A stretch of DNA of 5,829 nucleotides from Hydrogenophaga sp. (lineage in GTDB: Bacteria > Pseudomonadota > Gammaproteobacteria > Burkholderiales > Burkholderiaceae_C), in contig JAGXRS010000170.1 in assembly GCA_018335615.1 (NCBI GenBank), positions 1 to 5,829 on the forward strand, read 5' to 3'. The notes below the pieces were generated by a model. It made no database searches, was not told the DNA's origin, and saw only the letters and a list, made by a program, of their open reading frames with translations. This document shows positions 1 through 5,799 of the stretch, one piece after another (position 1 is the first letter of the stretch; every line of letters starts with the position of its first letter). The translations under genes and the position numbers were made by a program.

Positions 1-116
1 GAGATGCTGCCCGAGGCGTGCACCGCGGCCAGCAGCTGCAGCAGGGTGCTGGCGTCGAGCCGTTCGCCGTCTTCCGGGCCGATCTGCCACTGGGGCTGGA
101 GGTGGATGCGCAACAT
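1..116 (-). CDS. Partial N-terminus of a ModE/LysR-like HTH transcriptional regulator, divergent from the fdh genes
   Basis: Reading the minus strand from the ATG at 116-114 gives 38 full codons running off the window edge, starting MLRIHLQPQWQIG and continuing with LDASTLLQLLAAVHASGSI. A short beta-like start followed by a helix ending in 'ASGSI' matches the first helix of the ModE/LysR-type winged HTH, where the family usually continues 'SxAAR..GLSYRxAW'. From memory, regulators with this N-terminus, often with a periplasmic-binding-like C-terminal domain, sit divergently next to formate dehydrogenase and molybdoenzyme genes, so control of the fdh operon is plausible. No Shine-Dalgarno sequence precedes the ATG and the frame stays open upstream, so the exact start is uncertain. 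Only the N-terminus is visible. The family call is inference from one helix and the gene position. Confidence 0.6.
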   Translation of the reverse strand, partial: MLRIHLQPQWQIGPEDGERLDASTLLQLLAAVHASGSI

Positions 117-208
117 GTGGCAGCGGGGTGAAGGCTGGGTGATAGAAGTGAAGGTGGCGGGGCAGCGGTGGGCCGTGTATGGGCTGTAGCGTCGCAGCGG
201 GTTGCAGG

Positions 209-238
209 TTGACGCGACTGGGAGGCCTTCTTTATGAA
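209..238 (+). promoter_or_regulatory. Candidate sigma70 promoter for the fdhBA operon
   Basis: TTGACG at 209-214 matches the -35 consensus at 5 of 6 positions, and TATGAA at 233-238 matches the -10 at 4 of 6, with an 18-base spacer. This would place transcription start near 245, about 40 bases before the beta-subunit ATG. The stretch 229-256 is the only AT-rich patch in the divergent intergenic region 117-283. A second possible -10 (TATTAA, 249-254) lacks a good -35. The rest of the region carries short direct repeats (GCAGCGG three times, GTGAAGG twice) that could be regulator sites. This is a consensus match by eye only. Confidence 0.4.
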
Positions 239-283
239 AACCTGTGCATATTAAAACGCCGGCCCGGTGCTACGCTGAACACC

Positions 284-2050
284 ATGTCCAGCCCATCCGC
301 CACGGCCACTGCCGCCCGCCCCGTCACCATCATCCCCATCCGCCCCGTGGACGCCGCGCGTGCGCGACCACGGCACACGCCCAAGGGGCGCCAGGTGGCG
401 CCCGAGGCCCGGGGGCGGGTGGACGCGCTCTGCCAGGGGTTGGAGGCGCGCGCCGACCTGCTCATTGAGCACCTGCACCGCCTGCAGGACGCCGAGGGCG
501 GGCTGCGACACGGCCACTTGGCGGCACTGGCCGAGCGCCTGCGCCTGAGCCAGGTGGAGGTGTTCGAGGTGGCGAGCTTCTACCACCACTTCCACATCGT
601 GGACGACGCGGCCGCGCTGCCCGCCACCGTGGTGCGCGTGTGCACCAGCCTCTCCTGCGCCATGGCCGGCGGCGACGCGCTGCTGGCCGACCTGCAGGCC
701 CATCTGTCCGGCAACAGCGCGGTGCGCGTGGAGCCGGTGCCCTGCATCGGCAACTGCCACCACGCCCCCGCCGCCTGCGTGGGCCAGCGGCAGTTGCCCA
801 GCGCCAGCGTCGAGGGCGTGCAGGCGCTGCTGGCCAGCGGCGACACCGCGCCGCGGAATCTGCCGCTGCCCGAGGCCTCGCCCCTGCCGCAGCTGCGGCG
901 CCTGCTGGGCGGCGAGATCACCGCCGACGCCGTGCTGGCCGAGCTGAAAGCCTCGAACCTGCGCGGCCTGGGCGGCGCGGGCTTTCCGGCCTGGCGCAAG
1001 TGGGACACGGTGCGCGCCCAGCCTGGGCCGCGCGCCATGGTGGTCAACATCGACGAAGGCGAGGTCGGCACCTTCAAGGACGGCCACCTGCTCACCCAGG
1101 GCGGCGCGCCGCAGATGCTGGAAGGCATGCTCATCGCCGCCGCCGTGGTGGGCGCGGAACACATCTGGCTCTACCTTCGCGACGAATACCACGACGCGCG
1201 CGTGCTGCTGCAACGCGAGCTGGACCGCCTGGTTGGCACGCTGCGCGAACTCGCCGCGCGCTTTCCCGGCTACACGCCGCCCGCCATCGAGCTGCGGCGC
1301 GGAGCAGGCGCTTACATCTGCGGCGAGGAATCGGCGCTGATCGAGTCCGTGGAAGGCAAGCGCGGCATGCCGCGCCTGCGCCCGCCCATCGTGGCCACGC
1401 GCGGCGTGTTCGGCCGGCCCACACTGGCGCACAACCCGGAGTCGCTCTGGTGGGTGCCCGAGATCCTGGCGCGCGGCGCCGACTGGCTGGCGGCACAGGG
1501 CCGGCGCGGGCGCAGCGGTCTGCGGCGCTTTTCCGTCTCGGGCCGGGTGCAACGGCCCGGTGTGTACCTGGCACCGGCCGGCATCAGCCTGCGCGAACTC
1601 GTCGATGAACACGCCGGCGGCATGCTGCCGGGCCACACGCTCTACGCCTACCTGCCCGGTGGCGCGTCGGGCGGCATTCTGCCGGCGCATCTGGCCGATC
1701 TGCCGCTGGACTTCGACACCCTGGCCGAGCACGGCTGCTTCGTGGGCTCCATGGCTGTCGTGGTGCTGGGCCAGCACGATTCGGCGCGCGGTGCCGCGCT
1801 CAACCTGATGCAGTTCTTTGAACACGAGTCCTGCGGCCAGTGCACGCCCTGCCGCAGCGGCACGGTGCAGGCCGTGCGGCTGATGCAGGCCCCGGTGTGG
1901 GACACCGACCGCATGGGCGAGCTCTCGCAGGTGATGCGCGACGCGTCCATCTGCGGCCTGGGCCAGGCTGCGCCCAACCCGATGGACAGCGTGCTGCGCT
2001 TCTTTCCCCACGAAGTCAACGGCCCGAGCACGGCCGAGGTGAACCCATGA
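284..2050 (+). CDS. fdhB: NAD-dependent formate dehydrogenase beta (diaphorase) subunit, fused NuoE/FdsG-like and NuoF/FdsB-like
   Basis: This 588-residue cytoplasmic subunit passes electrons from the formate-oxidising alpha subunit to NAD+. After a proline/alanine-rich N-terminus (1-40) comes a NuoE-like helical region (about 43-110) and a thioredoxin-like [2Fe-2S] domain with C120, C125, C154 and C158 (C-x4-C ... CIGNC). The NuoF part follows: the FMN/NADH glycine loop LRGLGGAGFPAWRKW (from about 226), VVNIDEGEVGTFKD (from 253), GAGAYICGEESALIE (from 340), and an SLBB-like segment (about 415-480). The C-terminal [4Fe-4S] cysteines are C517, C520, C523 and C557 (ESCGQCTPCR ... SICGLG). The short spacing before the last cysteine and the GLGQAAPNP ending are typical of FdsB rather than respiratory NuoF. 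Canonical fds operons encode FdsG and FdsB separately; here they are one chain, as in M. extorquens FDH1 beta. HoxF of NAD-linked hydrogenase has a similar fusion, but the alpha partner excludes that. ATG 284 is chosen because earlier in-frame sequence resembles nothing and overlaps the promoter. No clear Shine-Dalgarno sequence precedes it. Its stop overlaps the alpha start. Confidence 0.93.
   Translation: MSSPSATATAARPVTIIPIRPVDAARARPRHTPKGRQVAPEARGRVDALCQGLEARADLLIEHLHRLQDAEGGLRHGHLAALAERLRLSQVEVFEVASFYHHFHIVDDAAALPATVVRVCTSLSCAMAGGDALLADLQAHLSGNSAVRVEPVPCIGNCHHAPAACVGQRQLPSASVEGVQALLASGDTAPRNLPLPEASPLPQLRRLLGGEITADAVLAELKASNLRGLGGAGFPAWRKWDTVRAQPGPRAMVVNIDEGEVGTFKDGHLLTQGGAPQMLEGMLIAAAVVGAEHIWLYLRDEYHDARVLLQRELDRLVGTLRELAARFPGYTPPAIELRRGAGAYICGEESALIESVEGKRGMPRLRPPIVATRGVFGRPTLAHNPESLWWVPEILARGADWLAAQGRRGRSGLRRFSVSGRVQRPGVYLAPAGISLRELVDEHAGGMLPGHTLYAYLPGGASGGILPAHLADLPLDFDTLAEHGCFVGSMAVVVLGQHDSARGAALNLMQFFEHESCGQCTPCRSGTVQAVRLMQAPVWDTDRMGELSQVMRDASICGLGQAAPNPMDSVLRFFPHEVNGPSTAEVNP
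2036..2042 (+). promoter_or_regulatory. Ribosome binding site of the alpha subunit, inside the end of the beta gene
   Basis: GAGGTGA is a seven-base match to the anti-Shine-Dalgarno sequence and lies four bases before the ATG at 2047. That ATG overlaps the beta stop codon as ATGA. Together these fix the alpha start at 2047, although the frame is open further upstream, and indicate translational coupling of the two subunits. Confidence 0.7.
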
Positions 2051-5000
2051 ACCCGCGCGATCTTCCGGCCGACCAAGCCCCCGTGTCCTTCACCCTCAAC
2101 GGCCAGCCCGTGCAGGCCGTGCCGGGCGAAAGCCTGCTCGACGTGGCACGCCGCGTCGGCGTGTCGATCCCCCACCTGTGCCACAGCGACGGGCTGCGCA
2201 GCGTGGGCAACTGCCGCGCGTGCGTGGTCGAGGTGGCGGGCGAGCGCGTGCTCGCGCCCTCGTGCTGCCGCGCACCGCAGCCTGGCATGGTGGTCAGCAG
2301 CAACAGCCCGCGTGCCAGCGCCGCCCAGAAGACGGTGCTGGAACTGCTGCTGGCCGACGCGCCCGACACGCAGGCTTTGAAGCACGACAGCGAGCTGGCG
2401 CAGTGGGCAGCGGGTGTGGGCGCAAGACCCGGCCATTTTGCGGGCCGTCATCCGAACACATCCGTTCGCCCTGAGCCCTCCGACAGGCTCAGGACAGGCC
2501 CTGTCGAAGGGCTCTCACACACCTCGCCAGGGCTTCCTTCGACAGGCTCAGGACGATCGGAAATACAAGCTCAGCCCGAACAGGGAGATGGGGACGCCAT
2601 CGGCATGGATGCACACAGGTCCGTTCGCCCTGAGCCTGTCGAAGGGCTCGCACACAGCGTCCGCCTCGACACCTCCCACCCCGCCATGACCGTGAACCTG
2701 GACGCCTGCATCCAGTGCACGCGCTGCATCCGCGCCTGCCGCGAGACGCAGGGCAACGACGTGCTGGGGCTGGCGTTTCGCGGCGGCCATGCGCAGATCG
2801 TGTTCGACCAGGCCGACCCCATGGGCGCCAGCACCTGCGTGGCCTGCGGCGAGTGCGTGCAGGCCTGCCCCACGGGCGCTATCGCGCCGGCCAACGGCGC
2901 GTTCGAGCAACCGCCTGAGCAAACGGTGGACTCGGTCTGCCCCTTCTGTGGCGTGGGCTGCCAGCTCAGCTACGGCGTGACCGACGGCAAGATCACCCAG
3001 GTGACGGGCATCGAAGGCCCGGCCAACGAGGGCCGCCTGTGCGTGAAGGGCCGCTTCGGCTTCGACTACGCGCACAGCCCCGAGCGCCTCACCCGCCCAC
3101 TGATCCGCCGCGCCGGCGCATCCAAGGACCCGGCCGACGTGGTGCACCGCCTGAACCCGGCGCGCATCCGCGAGCTGTTCCGCGAAGCCACCTGGGAAGA
3201 GGCGCTGGACCTGGCCGCGGCTGGCTTCCAGACAGCCATGGCCAGCACCACCCAGCGCGGGCGCCTGGCCCCGGTGGCCGGCTTCGGATCGGCCAAGGGC
3301 ACGAACGAAGAGGCCTACCTGTTCCAGAAGCTGATCCGCAGCGCCTTCGCCACCCACAACGTGGACCACTGCACCCGTCTGTGCCACGCCTCCAGCGTGG
3401 CCGCGCTCATGGAGGGCCTGGGCTCGGCCGTGGTCACCAACCCGCTGCGCGACGTGCAGTACGCCGACTTCGTGCTCGTCATCGGCGCCAACCCGGCGCA
3501 GAACCACCCGGTGGGCGCCACCTGGATCAAGAACGCGGTGAAGCGCGGCACGAAACTGGTGATGGCCGACCCGCGCCGCACCGAACTGGCCCGCCATGCG
3601 TGGAAGCACCTGGGCTTCACGGCCGGCACCGACGTGGCGCTGCTCAACGCCCTGCTGCACACCATCATCGACGAGGGCCTGACCGACGCCGCCTACATCG
3701 AGCAGCACACGCTCGACTTCGCGCTCATCAAAACCCATGTGGCCGACTTCAGCCCGGAGGCCATGGCGCCGGTGTGCGGCATCGCGGCCGAGGAGATCCG
3801 CGCCGTGGCGCGTGCCTACGCCACCGCGGGCAACAGCATGATCCTCTGGGGCATGGGCGTGAGCCAGCACACCCACGGCACCGACAACGCGCGCTGCCTC
3901 ATTGCCCTGTCCCTCATCACCGGGCAGATCGGCCGTCCGGGCACCGGCCTGCACCCGCTGCGGGGCCAGAACAACGTGCAGGGCGCGAGCGACGCCGGCC
4001 TGATTCCCATGGTGCTGCCCGACTACCACCGGGTGGGCGACGCGGGTGCCCGCGGCCAGGCGGAAGCGGCCTGGGGCCTGGCGCCCGGCACGCTGGGCAG
4101 CGAGCCCGGCCTGACCGTGGTGGAGATCGTCGATGCCGCCTACGACCGGCAGATCCGCGCCATGCTGATCCAGGGCGAGAACCCGGCCATGAGCGACCCC
4201 GACGCCACCCACGCCCGCGAGGCCTTTGCCCGGCTCGACCACCTGGTGGTGCAGGACATCTTCCTGACCGAGACCGCGATCCTGGCCGACGTGGTGCTGC
4301 CCGCGACCGCCTGGCCCGAGAAGACCGGCAGCGTCACCAACACCGACCGCATCGTGCAACTCGGCCGCAAGGCCGTGCCCGCACCGGGCGAGGCGCGGGC
4401 CGACGCCTGGATCACCGAGCAGCTGGCGCGCCGCCTGGGCCTGCCCTGGGCCTACGACGTGGCGGCCGACGGCAGCGCCGTGGCCGACAGCAGCCAGGGC
4501 ATTGGCGCCGTGTTCGAGGAAATGCGCGGCCTCATGCCTTCGATTGCCGGCCTCTCGTGGGCACGGCTGCAGCGCGAGGGCGCGGTCACCTACCCCGTGG
4601 CCAGCGACGACGACCCCGGCCAGCCGGTGGTCTTCACCGATCGCTTCCCCACCGCCTCCGGCCGCGCCACGCTGGTGCCCGCCGCGCTCACGGCGCCGGC
4701 CGAGGTGCCCGATGCCGACTACCCGCTGGTGCTCATCACCGGGCGCCAGCTGGAGCACTGGCATACCGGCAGCATGACGCGGCGCAGCAGCGTGCTCGAC
4801 GCGCTGGAACCCGCACCCGTGGTCAGCCTGCACCCCGGCACCGCCGCGCGCCTGGGCCTGCAGGCGGGCGACACGGCGCAGGTGCGTTCGCGCCGGGGCG
4901 CTGTGCAGCTGCCGGTGCGTCTGGACAGCGGCATGCCGGCCAACACCGCCTTCATTCCCTTCGCCTACGCCGAAGCCGCCGCCAACCTGCTCACCAACCC

Positions 5001-5073
5001 GGCGCTCGACCCGCTGGGCAAGATCGCCGAACTGAAGTACTGCGCGGTGGACGTGCGCGCGGTGGCGGCCTGA
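2047..5073 (+). CDS. fdhA: NAD-dependent formate dehydrogenase alpha subunit (Mo/W-bis-MGD, FdsA/FdhA type) with an in-frame repeat-derived insertion
   Basis: This 1008-residue catalytic subunit oxidises formate to CO2 (reversible in this family). An N-terminal NuoG-like [2Fe-2S] domain has C45, C56, C59 and C73 (or C74). A repeat-derived segment (about 135-206) follows. A two-cluster ferredoxin-like domain has C221, C224, C227, C231 and C264, C267, C270, C274. The molybdopterin domain opens with a proximal [4Fe-4S] motif C298-x2-C301-x3-C305 ... C332, then K334. The expected metal ligand is C446 in DHCTRLCHASS, followed by catalytic H447; the other active-site arginine is R639 in HPLRGQNNVQGASD. 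Further cofactor motifs are GFGSAKGTNEEAY, GANPAQNHP, MADPRR and GENPAMSDPD, and a C-terminal dinucleotide-binding domain lies at about 890-1003. The ligand is Cys, not Sec. Sequence alone does not separate Mo from W. FdsA proteins are about 960 residues as I recall, so the excess sits mainly in the insertion. No Tat or Sec signal is seen, consistent with a cytoplasmic enzyme. The TGA stop is followed two codons later by an in-frame TAG. Synonyms are fdsA and fdhF-type. Confidence 0.95.
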   Translation: MNPRDLPADQAPVSFTLNGQPVQAVPGESLLDVARRVGVSIPHLCHSDGLRSVGNCRACVVEVAGERVLAPSCCRAPQPGMVVSSNSPRASAAQKTVLELLLADAPDTQALKHDSELAQWAAGVGARPGHFAGRHPNTSVRPEPSDRLRTGPVEGLSHTSPGLPSTGSGRSEIQAQPEQGDGDAIGMDAHRSVRPEPVEGLAHSVRLDTSHPAMTVNLDACIQCTRCIRACRETQGNDVLGLAFRGGHAQIVFDQADPMGASTCVACGECVQACPTGAIAPANGAFEQPPEQTVDSVCPFCGVGCQLSYGVTDGKITQVTGIEGPANEGRLCVKGRFGFDYAHSPERLTRPLIRRAGASKDPADVVHRLNPARIRELFREATWEEALDLAAAGFQTAMASTTQRGRLAPVAGFGSAKGTNEEAYLFQKLIRSAFATHNVDHCTRLCHASSVAALMEGLGSAVVTNPLRDVQYADFVLVIGANPAQNHPVGATWIKNAVKRGTKLVMADPRRTELARHAWKHLGFTAGTDVALLNALLHTIIDEGLTDAAYIEQHTLDFALIKTHVADFSPEAMAPVCGIAAEEIRAVARAYATAGNSMILWGMGVSQHTHGTDNARCLIALSLITGQIGRPGTGLHPLRGQNNVQGASDAGLIPMVLPDYHRVGDAGARGQAEAAWGLAPGTLGSEPGLTVVEIVDAAYDRQIRAMLIQGENPAMSDPDATHAREAFARLDHLVVQDIFLTETAILADVVLPATAWPEKTGSVTNTDRIVQLGRKAVPAPGEARADAWITEQLARRLGLPWAYDVAADGSAVADSSQGIGAVFEEMRGLMPSIAGLSWARLQREGAVTYPVASDDDPGQPVVFTDRFPTASGRATLVPAALTAPAEVPDADYPLVLITGRQLEHWHTGSMTRRSSVLDALEPAPVVSLHPGTAARLGLQAGDTAQVRSRRGAVQLPVRLDSGMPANTAFIPFAYAEAAANLLTNPALDPLGKIAELKYCAVDVRAVAA
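2462..2514 (+). repeat. Repeat copy A, split by a nested inverted partial copy
   Basis: Removing 24 internal bases (2478-2501) leaves a sequence identical to copy C. The extra 24 bases include CGACAGGCTCAGGAC, which is part of the element in inverted orientation and identical to 15 bases of copy B. It adds exactly eight codons (SDRLRTGP) between SVRPEP and VEGL. CCTGAGCC (2470-2477) and GGCTCAGG (2486-2493) form a perfect 8-bp hairpin. Confidence 0.8.
2536..2554 (-). repeat. Repeat copy B, inverted
   Basis: Positions 2536-2552 (CCTTCGACAGGCTCAGG) are the perfect 17-base reverse complement of 2629-2645 in copy C. The copy is read in the alpha frame as part of LPSTGSGR. The two arms could pair in DNA or mRNA around a 76-base loop. 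Confidence 0.8.
2621..2649 (+). repeat. Repeat copy C, intact 29-base copy
   Basis: This intact copy contains CCTGAGCCTGTCGAAGG (2629-2645) and is translated as SVRPEPVEGL (residues 192-201). The conserved enzyme sequence resumes a few codons later at about residue 207 with LDTSHPAMTVNLDACIQC. Confidence 0.85.
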
Positions 5074-5078
5074 GCCTA

Positions 5079-5146
<68 letters not shown>

Positions 5147-5213
5147 GTCTGGCGCTGATGTCTGCTCACCCTGCCCCAGCACCCCCGCTCAGTCCTGGAT
5201 GCGACCCGGAAGC

Positions 5214-5254
5214 TTGATTCGGCGCAAGGCCGCGGCGCCCACCGTCGGTAAGAT
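5214..5254 (+). promoter_or_regulatory. Candidate FNR/ANR-type class II promoter for the universal stress gene
   Basis: TTGATTCGGCGCAA at 5214-5227 matches the FNR/ANR site TTGAT-N4-ATCAA with a perfect left half and three of five bases in the right half. TAAGAT at 5249-5254 matches four of six -10 positions. A start about seven bases after this -10 (near 5261-5262) puts the FNR-like site centred at about -41.5, the class II geometry. The leader would then be about 66 bases. The geometry is read directly; the regulator is inference. Confidence 0.45.
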
Positions 5255-5314
5255 GGGCGTTCGTGGAGACCGCGGCCACGCGCCGCACTCTGTTCCGTTT
5301 GCGCCATCCTCTGC

Positions 5315-5319
5315 AGGAG
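5315..5319 (+). promoter_or_regulatory. Ribosome binding site of the universal stress protein gene
   Basis: AGGAG lies eight bases before the ATG at 5328. It decides the start against the in-frame upstream ATG at 5253, which has no such site and would precede the predicted transcription start. Confidence 0.75.
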
Positions 5320-5327
5320 ACAACAGC

Positions 5328-5765
5328 ATGTTCAAGAAAATCCTCGTTCCCACCGACGGCTCGTCACAGGCGGCCCACGCCTCCATCACCGCGGCCGAAC
5401 TGGCCAAGAGCCAGGGTGCGCAGATCGTCGGCGTGTACGTGATCGACCCGTTTCCGTACATTGGCATCGGCGACGCGTCGGCCGCCGGCCTGCAGTCCTA
5501 CATGACCGAAGCGCGCGCCGCCTCCGGCCAGGCGCTGGACGCGCTGGCCAAGGTCTGCGGCGACGCGGGCGTGCCCTTCGCGGGCGACACCATCGAGCGC
5601 AACGTGGTGTACGAGGGCATCCTGGAAACCGCCGAGGCCGAGGGCTGCGACCTGGTGGTGATGGGTTCGCACGGCCGCCAGGGCATCAAGGCGCTGATCC
5701 TGGGCAGCGTGGCGCAGAAGGTGCTCACGCACGCCAAGGTGCCAGTGCTGATCGTCAAGTCCTGA
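5328..5765 (+). CDS. Universal stress protein, UspA family, ATP-binding type
   Basis: This 145-residue protein is a single Usp domain of usual length. It starts MFKKILVPTDGSSQAAHA, the classic first beta strand with D10 of the nucleotide site, and ends AKVPVLIVKS, the typical last strand. The glycine motif GSHG-x9-GS (residues 113-127) fits the G-x2-G-x9-G(S/T) signature of ATP-binding Usp proteins such as MJ0577, as opposed to the non-binding E. coli UspA type. It is likely a cytoplasmic dimer that helps cells survive stress or low oxygen; the target is unknown. It lies 254 bases after fdhA, beyond the tandem repeat, with its own strong ribosome binding site and a possible FNR-type promoter, so it is probably a separate transcript. 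No membrane segment or second Usp domain is present. Confidence 0.93.
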   Translation: MFKKILVPTDGSSQAAHASITAAELAKSQGAQIVGVYVIDPFPYIGIGDASAAGLQSYMTEARAASGQALDALAKVCGDAGVPFAGDTIERNVVYEGILETAEAEGCDLVVMGSHGRQGIKALILGSVAQKVLTHAKVPVLIVKS

Positions 5766-5771
5766 CACCAC

Positions 5772-5792
5772 GGGGCGGCTGCGCGCCGCCCC
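5772..5792. terminator. GC-rich stem-loop after the universal stress gene, possible terminator
   Basis: GGGGCGGC (5772-5779) and GCCGCCCC (5785-5792) form a perfect 8-bp stem with loop TGCGC, six bases after the stop. No T-run follows on either strand, so it is not a canonical intrinsic terminator. It could still stop or stabilise transcripts from both sides if the neighbour is convergent. Confidence 0.5.
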
Positions 5793-5799
5793 CGCTGCC

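Larger units (their letters stand above)
2462..2649. repeat. Cluster of three REP-like palindromic repeat copies inside fdhA
   Basis: Three copies of one palindromic element (core CCTGAGCCTGTCGAAGG) lie within 190 bases: forward but interrupted (2462-2514), inverted (2536-2554) and forward intact (2621-2649). The two forward copies begin 159 bases apart, an exact multiple of three, so both are read in the same frame as SVRPEP...VEGL. Everything between residues 75 and 220 of the alpha subunit lacks cysteines, and residues 135-206 look like no enzyme domain. I recall this repeat as widely dispersed in intergenic DNA of betaproteobacteria and some other proteobacteria. No transposase gene accompanies it, so it would be a non-autonomous element. 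Confidence 0.85.

Noticed and set aside
4..189. Small plus-strand frame at the left edge (61 codons)
   Set aside because: It is antisense to the better-supported regulator N-terminus and runs through the divergent intergenic region.
179..283. In-frame upstream start for fdhB at ATG 179
   Set aside because: The extra 35 residues resemble nothing in the family, and the stretch covers the likely promoter and the AT-rich region.
251..2011. Long open minus-strand frame (586 codons) opposite fdhB
   Set aside because: Its product is compositionally biased (A, G, R, H, V, Q) with no domain, while the plus strand encodes a complete, motif-rich subunit. It is a GC-rich shadow frame.
1840..2046. Upstream extension of the alpha reading frame
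   Set aside because: It overlaps the [4Fe-4S] C-terminus of the beta subunit in another frame. The ATGA overlap with GAGGTGA at 2036-2042 gives a clear start at 2047.
2462..2649. CRISPR array or insertion sequence
   Set aside because: There are only three copies with mixed orientation and unequal spacing, the element is palindromic, and there is no transposase gene or target-site structure.
2455..2665. fdhA as a pseudogene broken by the repeat insertion
   Set aside because: The inserted DNA has no stop in the coding frame, and all downstream cofactor and active-site motifs remain in frame.
5199..5327. N-terminal extension of the universal stress protein
   Set aside because: The family begins at M-F-K-K-I-L-V-P, and AGGAG lies eight bases before that ATG. 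The extension covers the predicted promoter.
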